64,000 bases of DNA, taken from contig JANQFE010000138.1 of NCBI GenBank assembly GCA_028278025.1, positions 25,323-89,322 of the forward strand, written 5' to 3'. Below, in pieces: positions 18,826 to 27,896 of this stretch; within the stretch, counting starts at the first letter, position 1; each line of letters opens with the position of its first letter. The notes beneath the pieces are model-generated. The model had not been told where the DNA came from. It did no database searches and was given only the letters and a program-made list of their open reading frames with translations. Position numbers and translations under genes: made by a program. The stretch is from Thermodesulfobacteriota bacterium. GTDB lineage: Bacteria > Desulfobacterota > WTBG01 > CAIYCZ01 > CAIRTM01.

Positions 18826-19340
18826 GCAGTATGTCTTCTTTTTTGGAACAGACGCTTAAAGAGATCAGAATAAATACTTAATCATTTTTTTAACAGATGT
18901 GGTTGGCTTTCTTTCTGAAACGAATATAGCAAACAGCGGTATAATGTGCAATGCATACCTGGAGCAATTCTCAAAAAACTATGTTCCTGGATTTACGCAA
19001 AAGAAGTATTGCTAAAAAAAGTATTTCAGCCCTCTTTTAACCTATAAAGGAGCCATTTTTTCGATTTGTCTATTGGTTTTATCTTTCCTCTGATATTGTT
19101 TAAGTTGTTGCTTAGATGTACCGAATTAATTTTGCAGATAAAAACAATCCATCTGTATAAGACTGCAATGGGAATGTAAAAATCGTTATAAATTCGTAAT
19201 TTTTACAGGATTACACCATCATATCAATTGTAAGTTTTGCTGATATTTGCTAAACTCAATACATGTATTACCGAACTACATAGATAAGAAACAGTATGAT
19301 ATATGATAAATTTATTTAATTTATAATTGAATTGATTACA
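18826..19340. other. Divergent intergenic region upstream of the SxtJ cassette
   Basis: About 515 AT-rich bases lie between a leftward methyltransferase and the rightward SxtJ gene. I found no frame with a ribosome-binding site. The 120 bases before 19341 are strongly AT-rich and are the likely promoter region of the cassette, but no clear consensus boxes stand out. Confidence 0.45.
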
Positions 19341-19757
19341 ATGATTGATGTGACGATTCAGAAAAGCAAGGGTTTTATTCCCAAACATATCTCTAAGGAA
19401 CAGGCCAAGGATACCGGCATGGCAATGGTGCTGATCTGCCTGCTGGTGGGTGTTATCGGTCAGCGACAACAGCTGGTGACACTGGCTATCCCTCTTTTGC
19501 TTCTCAACATGATCTGGCCCAGCGCCTATAAGCCTGTTGCAAAGCTATGGCTGGGGCTTTCCCATCTGCTGGGAACCGTAATGTCAAAGCTGATTTTGTC
19601 CATACTTTTTTTTGTGCTGGTAACACCGGTAGGCCTGTTGCGGCGGGTGCTGGGTAGAGATACACTCCAGCTAAAAAAATGGAAAAAGGATCACTCATCG
19701 GTATTCAGGATACGTGAACACACCTATACATCTGAAGATATTAGGCAACCATTTTAA
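19341..19757 (+). CDS. SxtJ-family membrane protein
   Basis: A 138-residue membrane protein matching the SxtJ family. This family is named after a saxitoxin-cluster gene and is repeatedly found next to carbamoyltransferases. It has two hydrophobic hairpin segments (GMAMVLICLLVGVIG and LVTLAIPLLLLNMIWP), a KPVAKLWLGLSHLLGTVMSK region and a conserved VLVTPVGLLRRVLGRD, which I recognise as the SxtJ landmark. The molecular role is not established; it may help anchor or couple the carbamoyltransferase. ATG 19341 is chosen over an upstream TTG at 19332. The stop is 9 bases before the next small gene, so the three genes form one operon. Confidence 0.82.
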   Translation: MIDVTIQKSKGFIPKHISKEQAKDTGMAMVLICLLVGVIGQRQQLVTLAIPLLLLNMIWPSAYKPVAKLWLGLSHLLGTVMSKLILSILFFVLVTPVGLLRRVLGRDTLQLKKWKKDHSSVFRIREHTYTSEDIRQPF

Positions 19758-19766
19758 CAGGAGAAA

Positions 19767-19919
19767 ATGATGGAATTTCTGCGTGATTTATGGGGATTTT
19801 TAAGGGTTCGAAAGAAGTTCTGGCTGCTGCCGATTATACTGACGCTGCTGCTGTTCGGGGTTTTAATTGTTCTGACCAGCGGTACTGCCGTAGCACCCTT
19901 TATTTACACGATTTTTTAA
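19767..19919 (+). CDS. DUF5989 small membrane protein, 50 aa
   Basis: A short gene inside the SxtJ-carbamoyltransferase cassette. It encodes 50 residues: a basic N-terminal FLRDLWGFLRVRKKFWLL, one membrane helix and the C-terminal TSGTAVAPFIYTIF. This matches the DUF5989 family as I know it, whose members are about 50 residues long and accompany SxtJ and carbamoyltransferases. CAGGAGA lies just before the paired ATG ATG (19767 and 19770). It ends 11 bases before the carbamoyltransferase ATG. The function is unknown; its strict neighbourhood suggests a membrane subunit or anchor for the carbamoylation machinery. Confidence 0.85.
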   Translation: MMEFLRDLWGFLRVRKKFWLLPIILTLLLFGVLIVLTSGTAVAPFIYTIF

Positions 19920-19930
19920 ATGAGAACATT

Positions 19931-21790
19931 ATGGCCCATGCTATCTTAGGTATATCCGCTTATTATCATGACAGTGCAGCAGCGCTTCTGGTTGACGGGG
20001 GAATTGTCGCGGCTGCCCATGAAGAGCGCTTTACCCGTAACAAACATACCAGTGAATTCCCGATTAACGCTGCCAGGTATGCCCTAGAGGAAGGCGGTCT
20101 TAGGTTTGACGGACTTGATGCGGTTGCATTTTATGATAAACCCTATCTTAAATTTGAAAGACTGTTGGAAACTTACCATGGGCTGGCCCCTAAAGGTTTA
20201 CGGAGCTTTTTGTCTGCAATGCCGGTGTGGATCAAAGAAAAGCTTTTCATGCGCAATATGCTCAAGAATGAACTGGCAAAGCTGGGTTCTGTCAAACCCC
20301 GAATGCTTTTTCCCGAGCACCACCTTTCGCATGCTGCCAGTGCTTTTTTCCCTTCACCATTTGAGGAAGCCGCTATTTTAACCCTTGACGGAGTGGGCGA
20401 GTGGGCTACCTCAACTATCGGACACGGCACAGGTAATGGTATACAGATTCTGCGTGAGCTTGATTTTCCTCATTCACTGGGGCTGTTCTATTCTGCTTTT
20501 ACCTACTATTGCGGTTTTAAAGTTAACAGCGGTGAGTATAAGCTTATGGGCCTGGCACCCTACGGTTTACCGGGGGCCGGGCAGACCGAGCAGTTCAAAC
20601 AAAAGATTCTGGATAATATTATTGATATACGCGATGACGGTTCGATTCTGCTCAATATGGATTATTTCAACTATGCCACCGGCCTTACCATGTGTCATGA
20701 TGACAAGTGGCAGCAGCTTTTCGGGCTGCCCAAGAGAGAGCCGGAAACCGACCTGACCCAACCGTATATGGATCTGGCACTGGCTGCCCAGCAGGTCACA
20801 GAAGAAGTAATATTTCGTATGGCTGAGACCGCCCGTAAACTTACCGGCAGCCAGTATCTTACCATGGCAGGCGGTGTGGCACTTAACTGTGTTGCCAACG
20901 GCAAACTTTTGCGCAGAGGAACCTTTAAAGACATCTGGATTCAACCGGCAGCCGGGGACGCGGGCGGTGCTGTAGGCGCAGCCTATGCTGCCTGGTTTAT
21001 CGGTAATAAAAAACAGCGTTCAGTCAACTCAGGTGCCGACAGTATGAAAGGCGCCTATCTGGGACCGGTTTATGGTGCCCCCGAAATTCTGCGCACAGCC
21101 AAAATGTATAAGGCTCCCTATGAGTATTACCCTGAGTTTGAAAAGCTTTGCCGGAAGGTAGCCGAGCTTTTAGAGCAGGGCAGGGTTGTGGGCTGGTTCC
21201 AAGGCCGAATGGAGTACGGACCCCGGGCACTGGGCAACAGAAGCATCCTGGGTAATCCCTGTCATCCTGAGATGCAAAAGAAACTGAATTTGAAAATAAA
21301 GTACCGCGAAGGGTTTCGCCCTTTTGCTCCTTCGGTAATGGAGGAAGATATAGGTGATTATTTTCAGCTTGACCGACCTTCGCCTTACATGTTGCTGGTA
21401 GCGCCGGTACTGGAACAGCGGCGTAATCCCTTGCCGGAAAACTATGACCGTATGAAAATGTTTGACCGTCTGTATCATTTGCGCTCAGATGTGCCTGCGA
21501 TAACCCATATTGATTATTCGGCCCGTATCCAGAGCATCAGCAAACAAACCAATGAGCGCTTCTGGAAACTGATCAAGGCATTTAAAGACAAAACAGGCTT
21601 TGGACTGGTTGTAAATACAAGTTTTAATGTGAGAGGTGAGCCCATAGTGTGTACTCCTGAGGATGCTTATCGCTGTTTTATGCGCACCGAGATGGATTAT
21701 CTGGTTATGGGGGACTATCTGTTTACAAAAGAAGGCCAGCCGCCATGGAAGGAAGAAAAAGACTGGCGCAGCGAATTTCAGCTTGATTAG
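19931..21790 (+). CDS. Carbamoyltransferase (NodU/TobZ family)
   Basis: A 619-residue O-carbamoyltransferase that moves a carbamoyl group from carbamoyl phosphate, via carbamoyl-adenylate, to a hydroxyl of a sugar or other small molecule. The N-terminal Kae1-like domain is plain: LGISAYYHDSAAALL, EERFTRNKH, HHLSHAASAF with the metal-binding histidines, LTLDGVGEW, and GGVALNCVANGK. The C-terminal YrdC-like half has FQGRMEYGPRALGNRSIL and REGFRPFAPSV. The frame is open from 19790, but the ATG at 19931 begins the conserved domain and lies just after the DUF5989 stop. With the surrounding glycosyltransferases, carbamoylation of a surface sugar is likely. Confidence 0.92.
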   Translation: MAHAILGISAYYHDSAAALLVDGGIVAAAHEERFTRNKHTSEFPINAARYALEEGGLRFDGLDAVAFYDKPYLKFERLLETYHGLAPKGLRSFLSAMPVWIKEKLFMRNMLKNELAKLGSVKPRMLFPEHHLSHAASAFFPSPFEEAAILTLDGVGEWATSTIGHGTGNGIQILRELDFPHSLGLFYSAFTYYCGFKVNSGEYKLMGLAPYGLPGAGQTEQFKQKILDNIIDIRDDGSILLNMDYFNYATGLTMCHDDKWQQLFGLPKREPETDLTQPYMDLALAAQQVTEEVIFRMAETARKLTGSQYLTMAGGVALNCVANGKLLRRGTFKDIWIQPAAGDAGGAVGAAYAAWFIGNKKQRSVNSGADSMKGAYLGPVYGAPEILRTAKMYKAPYEYYPEFEKLCRKVAELLEQGRVVGWFQGRMEYGPRALGNRSILGNPCHPEMQKKLNLKIKYREGFRPFAPSVMEEDIGDYFQLDRPSPYMLLVAPVLEQRRNPLPENYDRMKMFDRLYHLRSDVPAITHIDYSARIQSISKQTNERFWKLIKAFKDKTGFGLVVNTSFNVRGEPIVCTPEDAYRCFMRTEMDYLVMGDYLFTKEGQPPWKEEKDWRSEFQLD

Positions 21791-21968
21791 TGTGTGCCCT
21801 GCGGTCAAGTATTCTCAGAGCATAACCAACGCACCATTCTGCCTGCCCATAAAAGTGTTGTTATATTAAACAAATCAATGTTAAAAAACGTTAAAGGCCT
21901 TTTTGTTTATAAGTCCTTATATTTGTACGTATTTTAAAGCAATCTAAGCACTAAAATGGGAATTATTC

Positions 21969-23615
21969 ATGGACCAGGAACATAAAGAAACCTTCGAGAA
22001 AATCGAATCTAAAGTACAATATGCTTTTAATTTTGATTTTCTTACCTCCAAACGAATTTTCAAGTCCCGCTGCAACTGTTCCAACCCAAGAGTTTTTAAC
22101 GGATATGCTAATAAAAAAGCAACAATTCTTATCGTTATCATATTATTAATTGCCAGCCTGTTTCCCTTTTGGGTAGCAGATCATAAAAAATTTTTAGTTG
22201 ATGATGCCTACATAACGCTTACGTATGTAAAATCCCTTTCCCAAGGTAAGGGTTTTGTTCTGAACCATCCTCCCCCGACGTTGGGAACGACTACTCCATT
22301 GTTCACATTCATCACAGCCGGGGTGTCAAAAATTTTTCCTGACTTTGACCTTGCTAAAACAGCAGTACTCCTGAGCACTCTTTTTTGGGTCGGCATTGGA
22401 TGGCTTTTCTTCCTGTTCCGGCACAGCCTCGACATCAATGAATGGCAAGCATGTATTATTGGGCTGGTAATATTCGTATCGAGTTGGATGGAATACCTGT
22501 ACTTAGGCATGGAATTATACCTATTTGCCTTCCTGTTGGTTTTGAGTATGGCTCTTTTCTGTAGGGGACATACTTTTTTGACGGGCATCTCTACTGGGCT
22601 GCTATTTTTGACACGGGGTGAGGGTGTATTGGTTCTAGGAATCTGCATACTGCACTGTATGGTTCAAACTCTCTTTGGCGATAAAAAAGATTATGTCCAA
22701 ACGGTAAAGGCGTTACTCGTAATGATCACGGGCTTTCTGTTGCCTTTGCTCCCCTGGTTTATATATGCTTATTTTACCTTCGGGCACGTATTCTCCATTA
22801 CCCTGTCTGCAAAAATGGCCCAGGGGCAGGGTCATCTTGCGGTTTTCCCTTTGGGCCTATTCACGTTTTGGATTCCAATGTGGGGGAACTATACGTTTAT
22901 CTTCGACAAATTACCTTTCTTGAGTATATTGTGGCTATGGCTATTATTTTTTCTCGGGGTGGGGTCAGCGATAGTTCGAAAACACAGGTGGCTATTTTTT
23001 ATTGTTTGGATAGCCGCATATATTGGTGGTTATTCACTGCTCAAAGTTGCGGACTATGCGTGGTACAACGTCCCGACCTTTTTTGTTATACAAATATTTG
23101 TTTCTCTGGGGATTATTGCATGCGTCGAAATAATTCTTCGGCATAAACGGCCTTTTGCCGCTCAAATGGTGGCAGTCGCCTTTGTGATTCTTATGATTGC
23201 TTTATTAAGCCGGCCGACCATACAGGAGGCGCGCACCAAACCCGGCACATTTAGAACAAAATTTTACCTAAACATTGCCAAATGGTTTCGGGAAAACGCA
23301 AAACCTTCAGACAGTATCGCGTGCGTTGAAATAGGCTATCTTGCCTATCATACCGAGAACCGCATCATTGACTTGGCAGGCCTAACAATTCCAGAGATTG
23401 TTCCTTATGTTGCCAAGGGAGACTATGGCTGGGGCTTTTGGTATTATAAACCGGATTATTATATTTCACCGCCTTTTTTCAGAAAACAGTTAGGTCCGAT
23501 TGAATCTAATCCCGAGTTTGCAAGGCAGTATGTACATGTAACTACGCTGCCATCATGGTGGAAGGGTGGCAAAGGTTTTTTAATTTATAAACGTATTAAA
23601 AACACGAAAACATAA
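21969..23615 (+). CDS. GT-C glycosyltransferase, divergent DDAYITLTY type
   Basis: A 548-residue polytopic protein. It has a 50-residue charged cytoplasmic N-terminus, longer than in its paralogues, then a first helix and the loop VDDAYITLTYVKSLSQGKGF, followed by LGTTTPLFTF in the place of the [12 protein letters not shown] motif. The change of Arg to Thr-Tyr and the loss of the VEGYTN element make it a separate subgroup. The soluble tail keeps the family landmark, here AYHTENRIIDLAGLTIPEIV. It is expected to use a polyprenyl-linked sugar donor. It begins 178 bases after the carbamoyltransferase on the same strand and might be read from the same transcript. Confidence 0.78.
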   Translation: MDQEHKETFEKIESKVQYAFNFDFLTSKRIFKSRCNCSNPRVFNGYANKKATILIVIILLIASLFPFWVADHKKFLVDDAYITLTYVKSLSQGKGFVLNHPPPTLGTTTPLFTFITAGVSKIFPDFDLAKTAVLLSTLFWVGIGWLFFLFRHSLDINEWQACIIGLVIFVSSWMEYLYLGMELYLFAFLLVLSMALFCRGHTFLTGISTGLLFLTRGEGVLVLGICILHCMVQTLFGDKKDYVQTVKALLVMITGFLLPLLPWFIYAYFTFGHVFSITLSAKMAQGQGHLAVFPLGLFTFWIPMWGNYTFIFDKLPFLSILWLWLLFFLGVGSAIVRKHRWLFFIVWIAAYIGGYSLLKVADYAWYNVPTFFVIQIFVSLGIIACVEIILRHKRPFAAQMVAVAFVILMIALLSRPTIQEARTKPGTFRTKFYLNIAKWFRENAKPSDSIACVEIGYLAYHTENRIIDLAGLTIPEIVPYVAKGDYGWGFWYYKPDYYISPPFFRKQLGPIESNPEFARQYVHVTTLPSWWKGGKGFLIYKRIKNTKT

Positions 23616-23966
23616 ATCCTAACTGATGAGTAACCTTTTGTGATAGAAAAATCGATTGCCAACTTTGCCGTCCACACAAAGACTCCCGAACTCGGCTAAT
23701 GTTTTTATTGCGCTTTTCAACCCCCTGTCTCCTGAAACGGAAATGTAAATTCAGTGAAAATGCGGGTATTATCTGAAAAACTGCTCAATAGTAATAACCC
23801 CGAATTTATATCCAGCATTCTATTGTAAAGTCATTTAAATCTGTAAGATTATGCCTTTGTTTTGCAAACAATCAAAAATGCAGGTTTTTTGATTAACACC
23901 TCTCCGCTCACTACACCCCCATAACCGGTGTTTACTCCAAGTAAGCAGACAGCGTTGCATACTGCC
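23616..23966. other. Intergenic region with a possible C-terminal gene remnant
   Basis: About 350 bases lie between convergent genes. On the minus strand at 23849-23966 an open frame ends with GGVVSGEVLIKKPAFLIVCK, which resembles the last strand of a class I methyltransferase. It has no start of its own and runs back into the 3' end of the radical SAM gene in another frame. It may be a decayed gene tail or chance. Nothing else is visible. Confidence 0.3.
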
Positions 23967-25361
23967 TTATCTAAAGGCACGGCTGAAGAAAATCTTGGCA
24001 AGGCGCGGGATCGTTTGAGCCTTGTTGGGCATGAGCCTGATAAAGCGCAGCTGGCGAAAAGGATCAAGGTAGAAGCGCCTATAGAATATATTTTGCAGGC
24101 GGGTAACTTCTTCTTCGGGCTCGGCGCTTAGATTTACATGAGTTTTATAAATCTCAAATGAATCAGGATCATCAGATACGTTATAACCCATATCCAGAGC
24201 CATCTGGTGCAACTCGGTTCCTTTGAACGGGGTTACACGAAACATGGCGGCTGAATGAAGTTTCGAATTTACGGCATAGTCAATTGTTGCCTGCATCTCC
24301 TCTTTTGTTTCAGTCGGAAATCCGATCATAAAAAAACCGTGGGTCATTATTTTCATCTCATCGGTTAACCTGATGACGTCGAACACGTGGTCAAGTTTGA
24401 GATTTTTCTTTATAAGCTGCTGTAAGCGGGGACTGGCGGTTTCAATCGCAACACACGTAGCAAACGTGTGAGCGTCTTTGAGGGCGATGATCATATCCCT
24501 ATCAAGTATATCAGCACGCATACCATTGGGAAATCGCAGACAGATATCCATACCACTGGAAGCAATACGTGCTAAAATTTCATGGGCGCGCTTTTTTTGC
24601 AGATTGAAACAGTCATCCATAATCATAAATTCTTTTATATTGTAATTTGTATACAGCAGCTTGATTTCTTCCAGGACACTGTCTGCTGAACGGGGTCTGA
24701 ATCCCTTACCGAATATTTTATGGCAGTACACGCAGCGAAAAGGACATGATCGGGAAGTAAATATAGTCATAAATTCTTTGTGCATAAAAATATTACCCAT
24801 GCGGGGCATGTTGAAATATTTTTCCAAAGGGATCAGATCCCAGGCGGGAAAGGGAAGTGTGTCAAGGTCTGTGATGAAGTTGCTGCGCGGATTGATTTTT
24901 GCCTGGCCATTAAGACGCAATGCTGTTCCCTCAATATCCTCGAGCGGGCCCCCACCATCCAGCCTTTCAACTATTGTTGCAAAGGCTGTTTCACCCTCAC
25001 CTAACACAAATATATCTATATTGTTATCCAGTGCAATATCCTGGGGAAATGTTGAGGGGTGCGGCCCACCGGCAACAATTGATACATCAGGCAGGACCTG
25101 ACGGAGTTTGGAAGCAAGCTCAGTCATAATCGGTGCCTCAAAACTCATGAGACTAATGCCGACAATATCCGGGGCAAACTCCAAAGTTTTTTTTACCGCT
25201 TTTTCTACAGAATCTCCCTCAACTTTCATGTCATAGATTGCGACCGTATGGTTTCCCCATGTTCGCAATGCAGAAGCCAAATACATGGGACCAAGAGGCG
25301 GCACAACCGTAAGCTCAAAAGAGGGACGTGACAAACGTATAAGAAGTACTTTTTTTGCCAT
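23967..25361 (-). CDS. B12-binding domain radical SAM protein
   Basis: A 464-residue cobalamin-dependent radical SAM enzyme. The B12-binding domain covers residues 1-140 (KVLLIRLSRP, VGISLMSFE, VAGGPHPSTFP, FVLGEGETAF). The cluster cysteines are C206, C210 and C213 (SCPFRCVYC), one residue of the usual RGC preceding them being changed to RSC. IETASPRLQQLIKKN and GFFMIGFPTETKEEM mark the rest of the barrel. The PPLGPMYLASALR start is the form found in family members acting in lipid or sugar modification. It is divergent from the next B12-radical SAM gene at 25724 across a 362-base gap. The substrate cannot be assigned. Confidence 0.9.
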   Translation of the reverse strand: MAKKVLLIRLSRPSFELTVVPPLGPMYLASALRTWGNHTVAIYDMKVEGDSVEKAVKKTLEFAPDIVGISLMSFEAPIMTELASKLRQVLPDVSIVAGGPHPSTFPQDIALDNNIDIFVLGEGETAFATIVERLDGGGPLEDIEGTALRLNGQAKINPRSNFITDLDTLPFPAWDLIPLEKYFNMPRMGNIFMHKEFMTIFTSRSCPFRCVYCHKIFGKGFRPRSADSVLEEIKLLYTNYNIKEFMIMDDCFNLQKKRAHEILARIASSGMDICLRFPNGMRADILDRDMIIALKDAHTFATCVAIETASPRLQQLIKKNLKLDHVFDVIRLTDEMKIMTHGFFMIGFPTETKEEMQATIDYAVNSKLHSAAMFRVTPFKGTELHQMALDMGYNVSDDPDSFEIYKTHVNLSAEPEEEVTRLQNIFYRRFYLDPFRQLRFIRLMPNKAQTIPRLAKIFFSRAFR

Positions 25362-25723
25362 TGTTTAAAAATGCCCAATAGGTTTTTTTTAAAAAATTTG
25401 TTGTTTAACAGTATCGGCATATTATAGGAATACAAAACTTTTTTTAACTTTATACGTTGCATTCCGATATAATGATTTATCAATCTATCATGAATATGAA
25501 GGTTATCTATAGTACTGTATAATTATAAGAAAATATTGCAATTTCAGACAATTGTCAAATCAAGTGGTTTTTTCAACAGAGACTGACTTGAAAACATATT
25601 CATTGTTTAGTACCTTATATATATAGACCAATAACATTTTGTTAACAAGTAAGGCAGTCTTGCTATGCGGGCTGTTGCTGCTAGCATTACATGCACGTAT
25701 GTGAACAATATCCTTAACACCAC
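25362..25723. other. Divergent promoter region between two radical SAM genes
   Basis: This AT-rich gap separates two divergent B12-radical SAM genes. There are several TATAAT-like strings (for example near 25518 and 25620), but none pairs with a good -35 at 16-18 bases. No frame with a ribosome-binding site is seen. Confidence 0.45.
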
Positions 25724-27241
25724 ATGCTTATGTCTTTTACACGCAACATTGAAAAAATATTTTTACTGTTTCCCCCTGTCAGGATGTTTCACGAGAACCC
25801 TCAGCAGTTATTGTCACCACTGGGTCTTGGGTATATTGCATCTGTTATCAGAAATGAAGTAGATGTAGAGATTATGGATGCAGCTGTAGAGGGGTTTGAT
25901 CAGAAAGTACGCCTTGATAAAGATTTTGTCAGGTACGGATCCTCGTATGATAAGATTCTGTCACGCATAGAAGCCTTTAAACCGGATATAGTCGGAATAA
26001 GTTGTCTGTGGAGTACGGTGCAGCCGGTAATGCTTGAACTGTGCAGAGAGGTTAAAAAAATTGACAAAGATATTATCACTATTACAGGCGGGTCTTCTCC
26101 AACATTTATGCCTGAAGAAAATATGAAGGAGAAGAATCTTGATGTGATTGTGCTTGGAGAAGGCGAAGAAACCATGCTGTCGATTATTCGCCATATGCGC
26201 GAAGGAAGAACTTTTGCAGATATTGATGGTATTGTTTACAGAGACGGCGAGTGTATCATAACAAACCCGAAAACAAAATGGATTAAGAATTTGGATGCAA
26301 TTCCGTTTCCCGCCCGGGACCTCTTGCCTATGGGACTGTATAGAACGGTTGGTATTCCCCACAGCATAACTGCTTCAAGTCACAACAGCTCTCCCATCGT
26401 TACTTCCCGGGGCTGTCCTGCGAAATGTATTTACTGCTCAAGCACCAATTTTTGGGGTCATAAATTCCGTTTTCGATCTCCCGAGAATGTTCTTGATGAG
26501 ATCGGGGAGCTTATTAATCGCTGGGGTATAGAAGAAATGCAGTTTGAGGATGACAACACCACAGCAAAACCCTCGCGGGCTAAAGCCATCTTTCAGGGAA
26601 TTATTGACCGGGGCTACAAAATTAATTTTTGTTTCCCTAATGGTATTGCGCTGTGGACCCTGGACGAAGAACTAGTAGATTTGATGGTGGAGGCAGGTTG
26701 TTATGAAATGAGTTTGCCTTTTGAAAGCGGATGCCAGCAGGTACTGCGGGATATCGTCAAAAAACCGACCAATCTGGAAAAGGCGCGCAACATTGCTGAA
26801 TATATAAAGAGCAAGGGAATCAGGACAACCGGTTTTTATATAATCGGGTTTCCGGGAGAAACGAAAGAACAGATGCTTGAAACATTCAGGTTTGCAGATA
26901 ACATGAAGACGGATATTGGTTATTTTTTCGTGGCTAATCCCCTGCCGGGAACAGAACTCTATGCCATTGCAAAAAAGCAGGGTTTATTGAGAGATGATTT
27001 TTCCTTTGAAAATAATACCTATACCCGCTCAGCCTTCAATGAAAAAATTCACCCCAAGGGTGAACTTGAGAAAATGGTGAGCCACCAGTTTTTAAAATAC
27101 TCGATTCGGTCTTTTTTTAGAAAACCACTCCTGATACTTAAGACGTTCTTTTTTGACCTTCTGCTTAAACATCCCCGTAAGACACTGGGCCTGCTGGTAA
27201 GAATTGTCAAACGGAATACTTCTGTAGTCTCGGGACAATGA
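25724..27241 (+). CDS. B12-binding domain radical SAM protein
   Basis: A 505-residue cobalamin-dependent radical SAM enzyme. It opens with IFLLFPPVRMF and PLGLGYIASVIR of the B12-binding fold, followed by VGISCLWSTV, ITGGSSPTFMP and VIVLGEGEETM. The cluster cysteines are C231, C235 and C238 (SRGCPAKCIYC). PFESGCQQVLRDIVKKPT and GFYIIGFPGETKEQM follow. The C-terminal 60 residues are basic and amphipathic. It starts at ATG 25724 or the ATG two codons later, both with weak ribosome-binding sites. It is convergent with the heptose operon, 67 bases from gmhA. Its position beside that operon hints at a role in modifying the same glycan or its lipid carrier, but this is only context. Confidence 0.9.
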   Translation: MLMSFTRNIEKIFLLFPPVRMFHENPQQLLSPLGLGYIASVIRNEVDVEIMDAAVEGFDQKVRLDKDFVRYGSSYDKILSRIEAFKPDIVGISCLWSTVQPVMLELCREVKKIDKDIITITGGSSPTFMPEENMKEKNLDVIVLGEGEETMLSIIRHMREGRTFADIDGIVYRDGECIITNPKTKWIKNLDAIPFPARDLLPMGLYRTVGIPHSITASSHNSSPIVTSRGCPAKCIYCSSTNFWGHKFRFRSPENVLDEIGELINRWGIEEMQFEDDNTTAKPSRAKAIFQGIIDRGYKINFCFPNGIALWTLDEELVDLMVEAGCYEMSLPFESGCQQVLRDIVKKPTNLEKARNIAEYIKSKGIRTTGFYIIGFPGETKEQMLETFRFADNMKTDIGYFFVANPLPGTELYAIAKKQGLLRDDFSFENNTYTRSAFNEKIHPKGELEKMVSHQFLKYSIRSFFRKPLLILKTFFFDLLLKHPRKTLGLLVRIVKRNTSVVSGQ

Positions 27242-27308
27242 GCAGGTACAGCATAGAATGCAAAGCGTTTTAGCGCGGTACATTGCTACAGCAGGTGCAA
27301 TTATAGGG

Positions 27309-27896
27309 TTAGCTGCGCAGTATTTTAATCAGGATTTGTTTAAGGCAGTGGGCAACAATTAAGTGGATATCTTCCGAAACTTCCATATCGTTAATATCGG
27401 CATGGATGGCAAGATGTGTCAGGTCCTTGATCCTGCCACCATTAAACCCACAGAAAGCGACAGTCACTGCACCGGTTTTATTTGCATATTCAAGGGCCTT
27501 GATAACATTGTTTGAATTGCCGCTGCAGGAAATACCGATAACAACATCATCTTTTTTTAGATAATTTTTAAGTTGTTCCACAAATATATCATCATAGGAA
27601 ATATCATTGGCAATAGCCATAAGAGCAGGGATATTATCGTTGAGACATACAGCTTTAAAGCGTTTATCCAAATCGAAGGAAATTCCTTTTATAAAATCAC
27701 CACACAGATGTGATGCTGTGCTGGCACTGCCGCCATTGCCAAAAACAAAAACCGTCCGTTCATTCCTGTAGGCTTTCAGCAAAATATCGGTCAGGCGTAT
27801 AAGGTTTTGGCGTTCAAGCCTGTGGAGTGTATCGATTACTTTGCTGAAAAACTGCTCTACTTCATGCCCAATGTTCAAGGTATTCATCTCCGACAT
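27309..27896 (-). CDS. gmhA: Phosphoheptose isomerase (sedoheptulose 7-phosphate isomerase)
   Basis: A SIS-domain protein of 195 residues from the ATG at 27896. GmhA converts sedoheptulose 7-phosphate to D-glycero-D-manno-heptose 7-phosphate, the first step of heptose synthesis. The sequence shows FGNGGSASTASHLCGDF, the phosphosugar-binding loop of GmhA, then GISCSGNSNNVIKAL and VAFCGFNGG. The C-terminal region has HLIVAHCLKQIL with the His used by the family. Longer starts at 27923 and 27917 exist, but the length from 27896 matches known GmhA proteins. It is the last gene of the eight-gene operon and overlaps the 3' end of hddA by 35 bases, implying translational coupling. Confidence 0.9.
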   Translation of the reverse strand: MSEMNTLNIGHEVEQFFSKVIDTLHRLERQNLIRLTDILLKAYRNERTVFVFGNGGSASTASHLCGDFIKGISFDLDKRFKAVCLNDNIPALMAIANDISYDDIFVEQLKNYLKKDDVVIGISCSGNSNNVIKALEYANKTGAVTVAFCGFNGGRIKDLTHLAIHADINDMEVSEDIHLIVAHCLKQILIKILRS

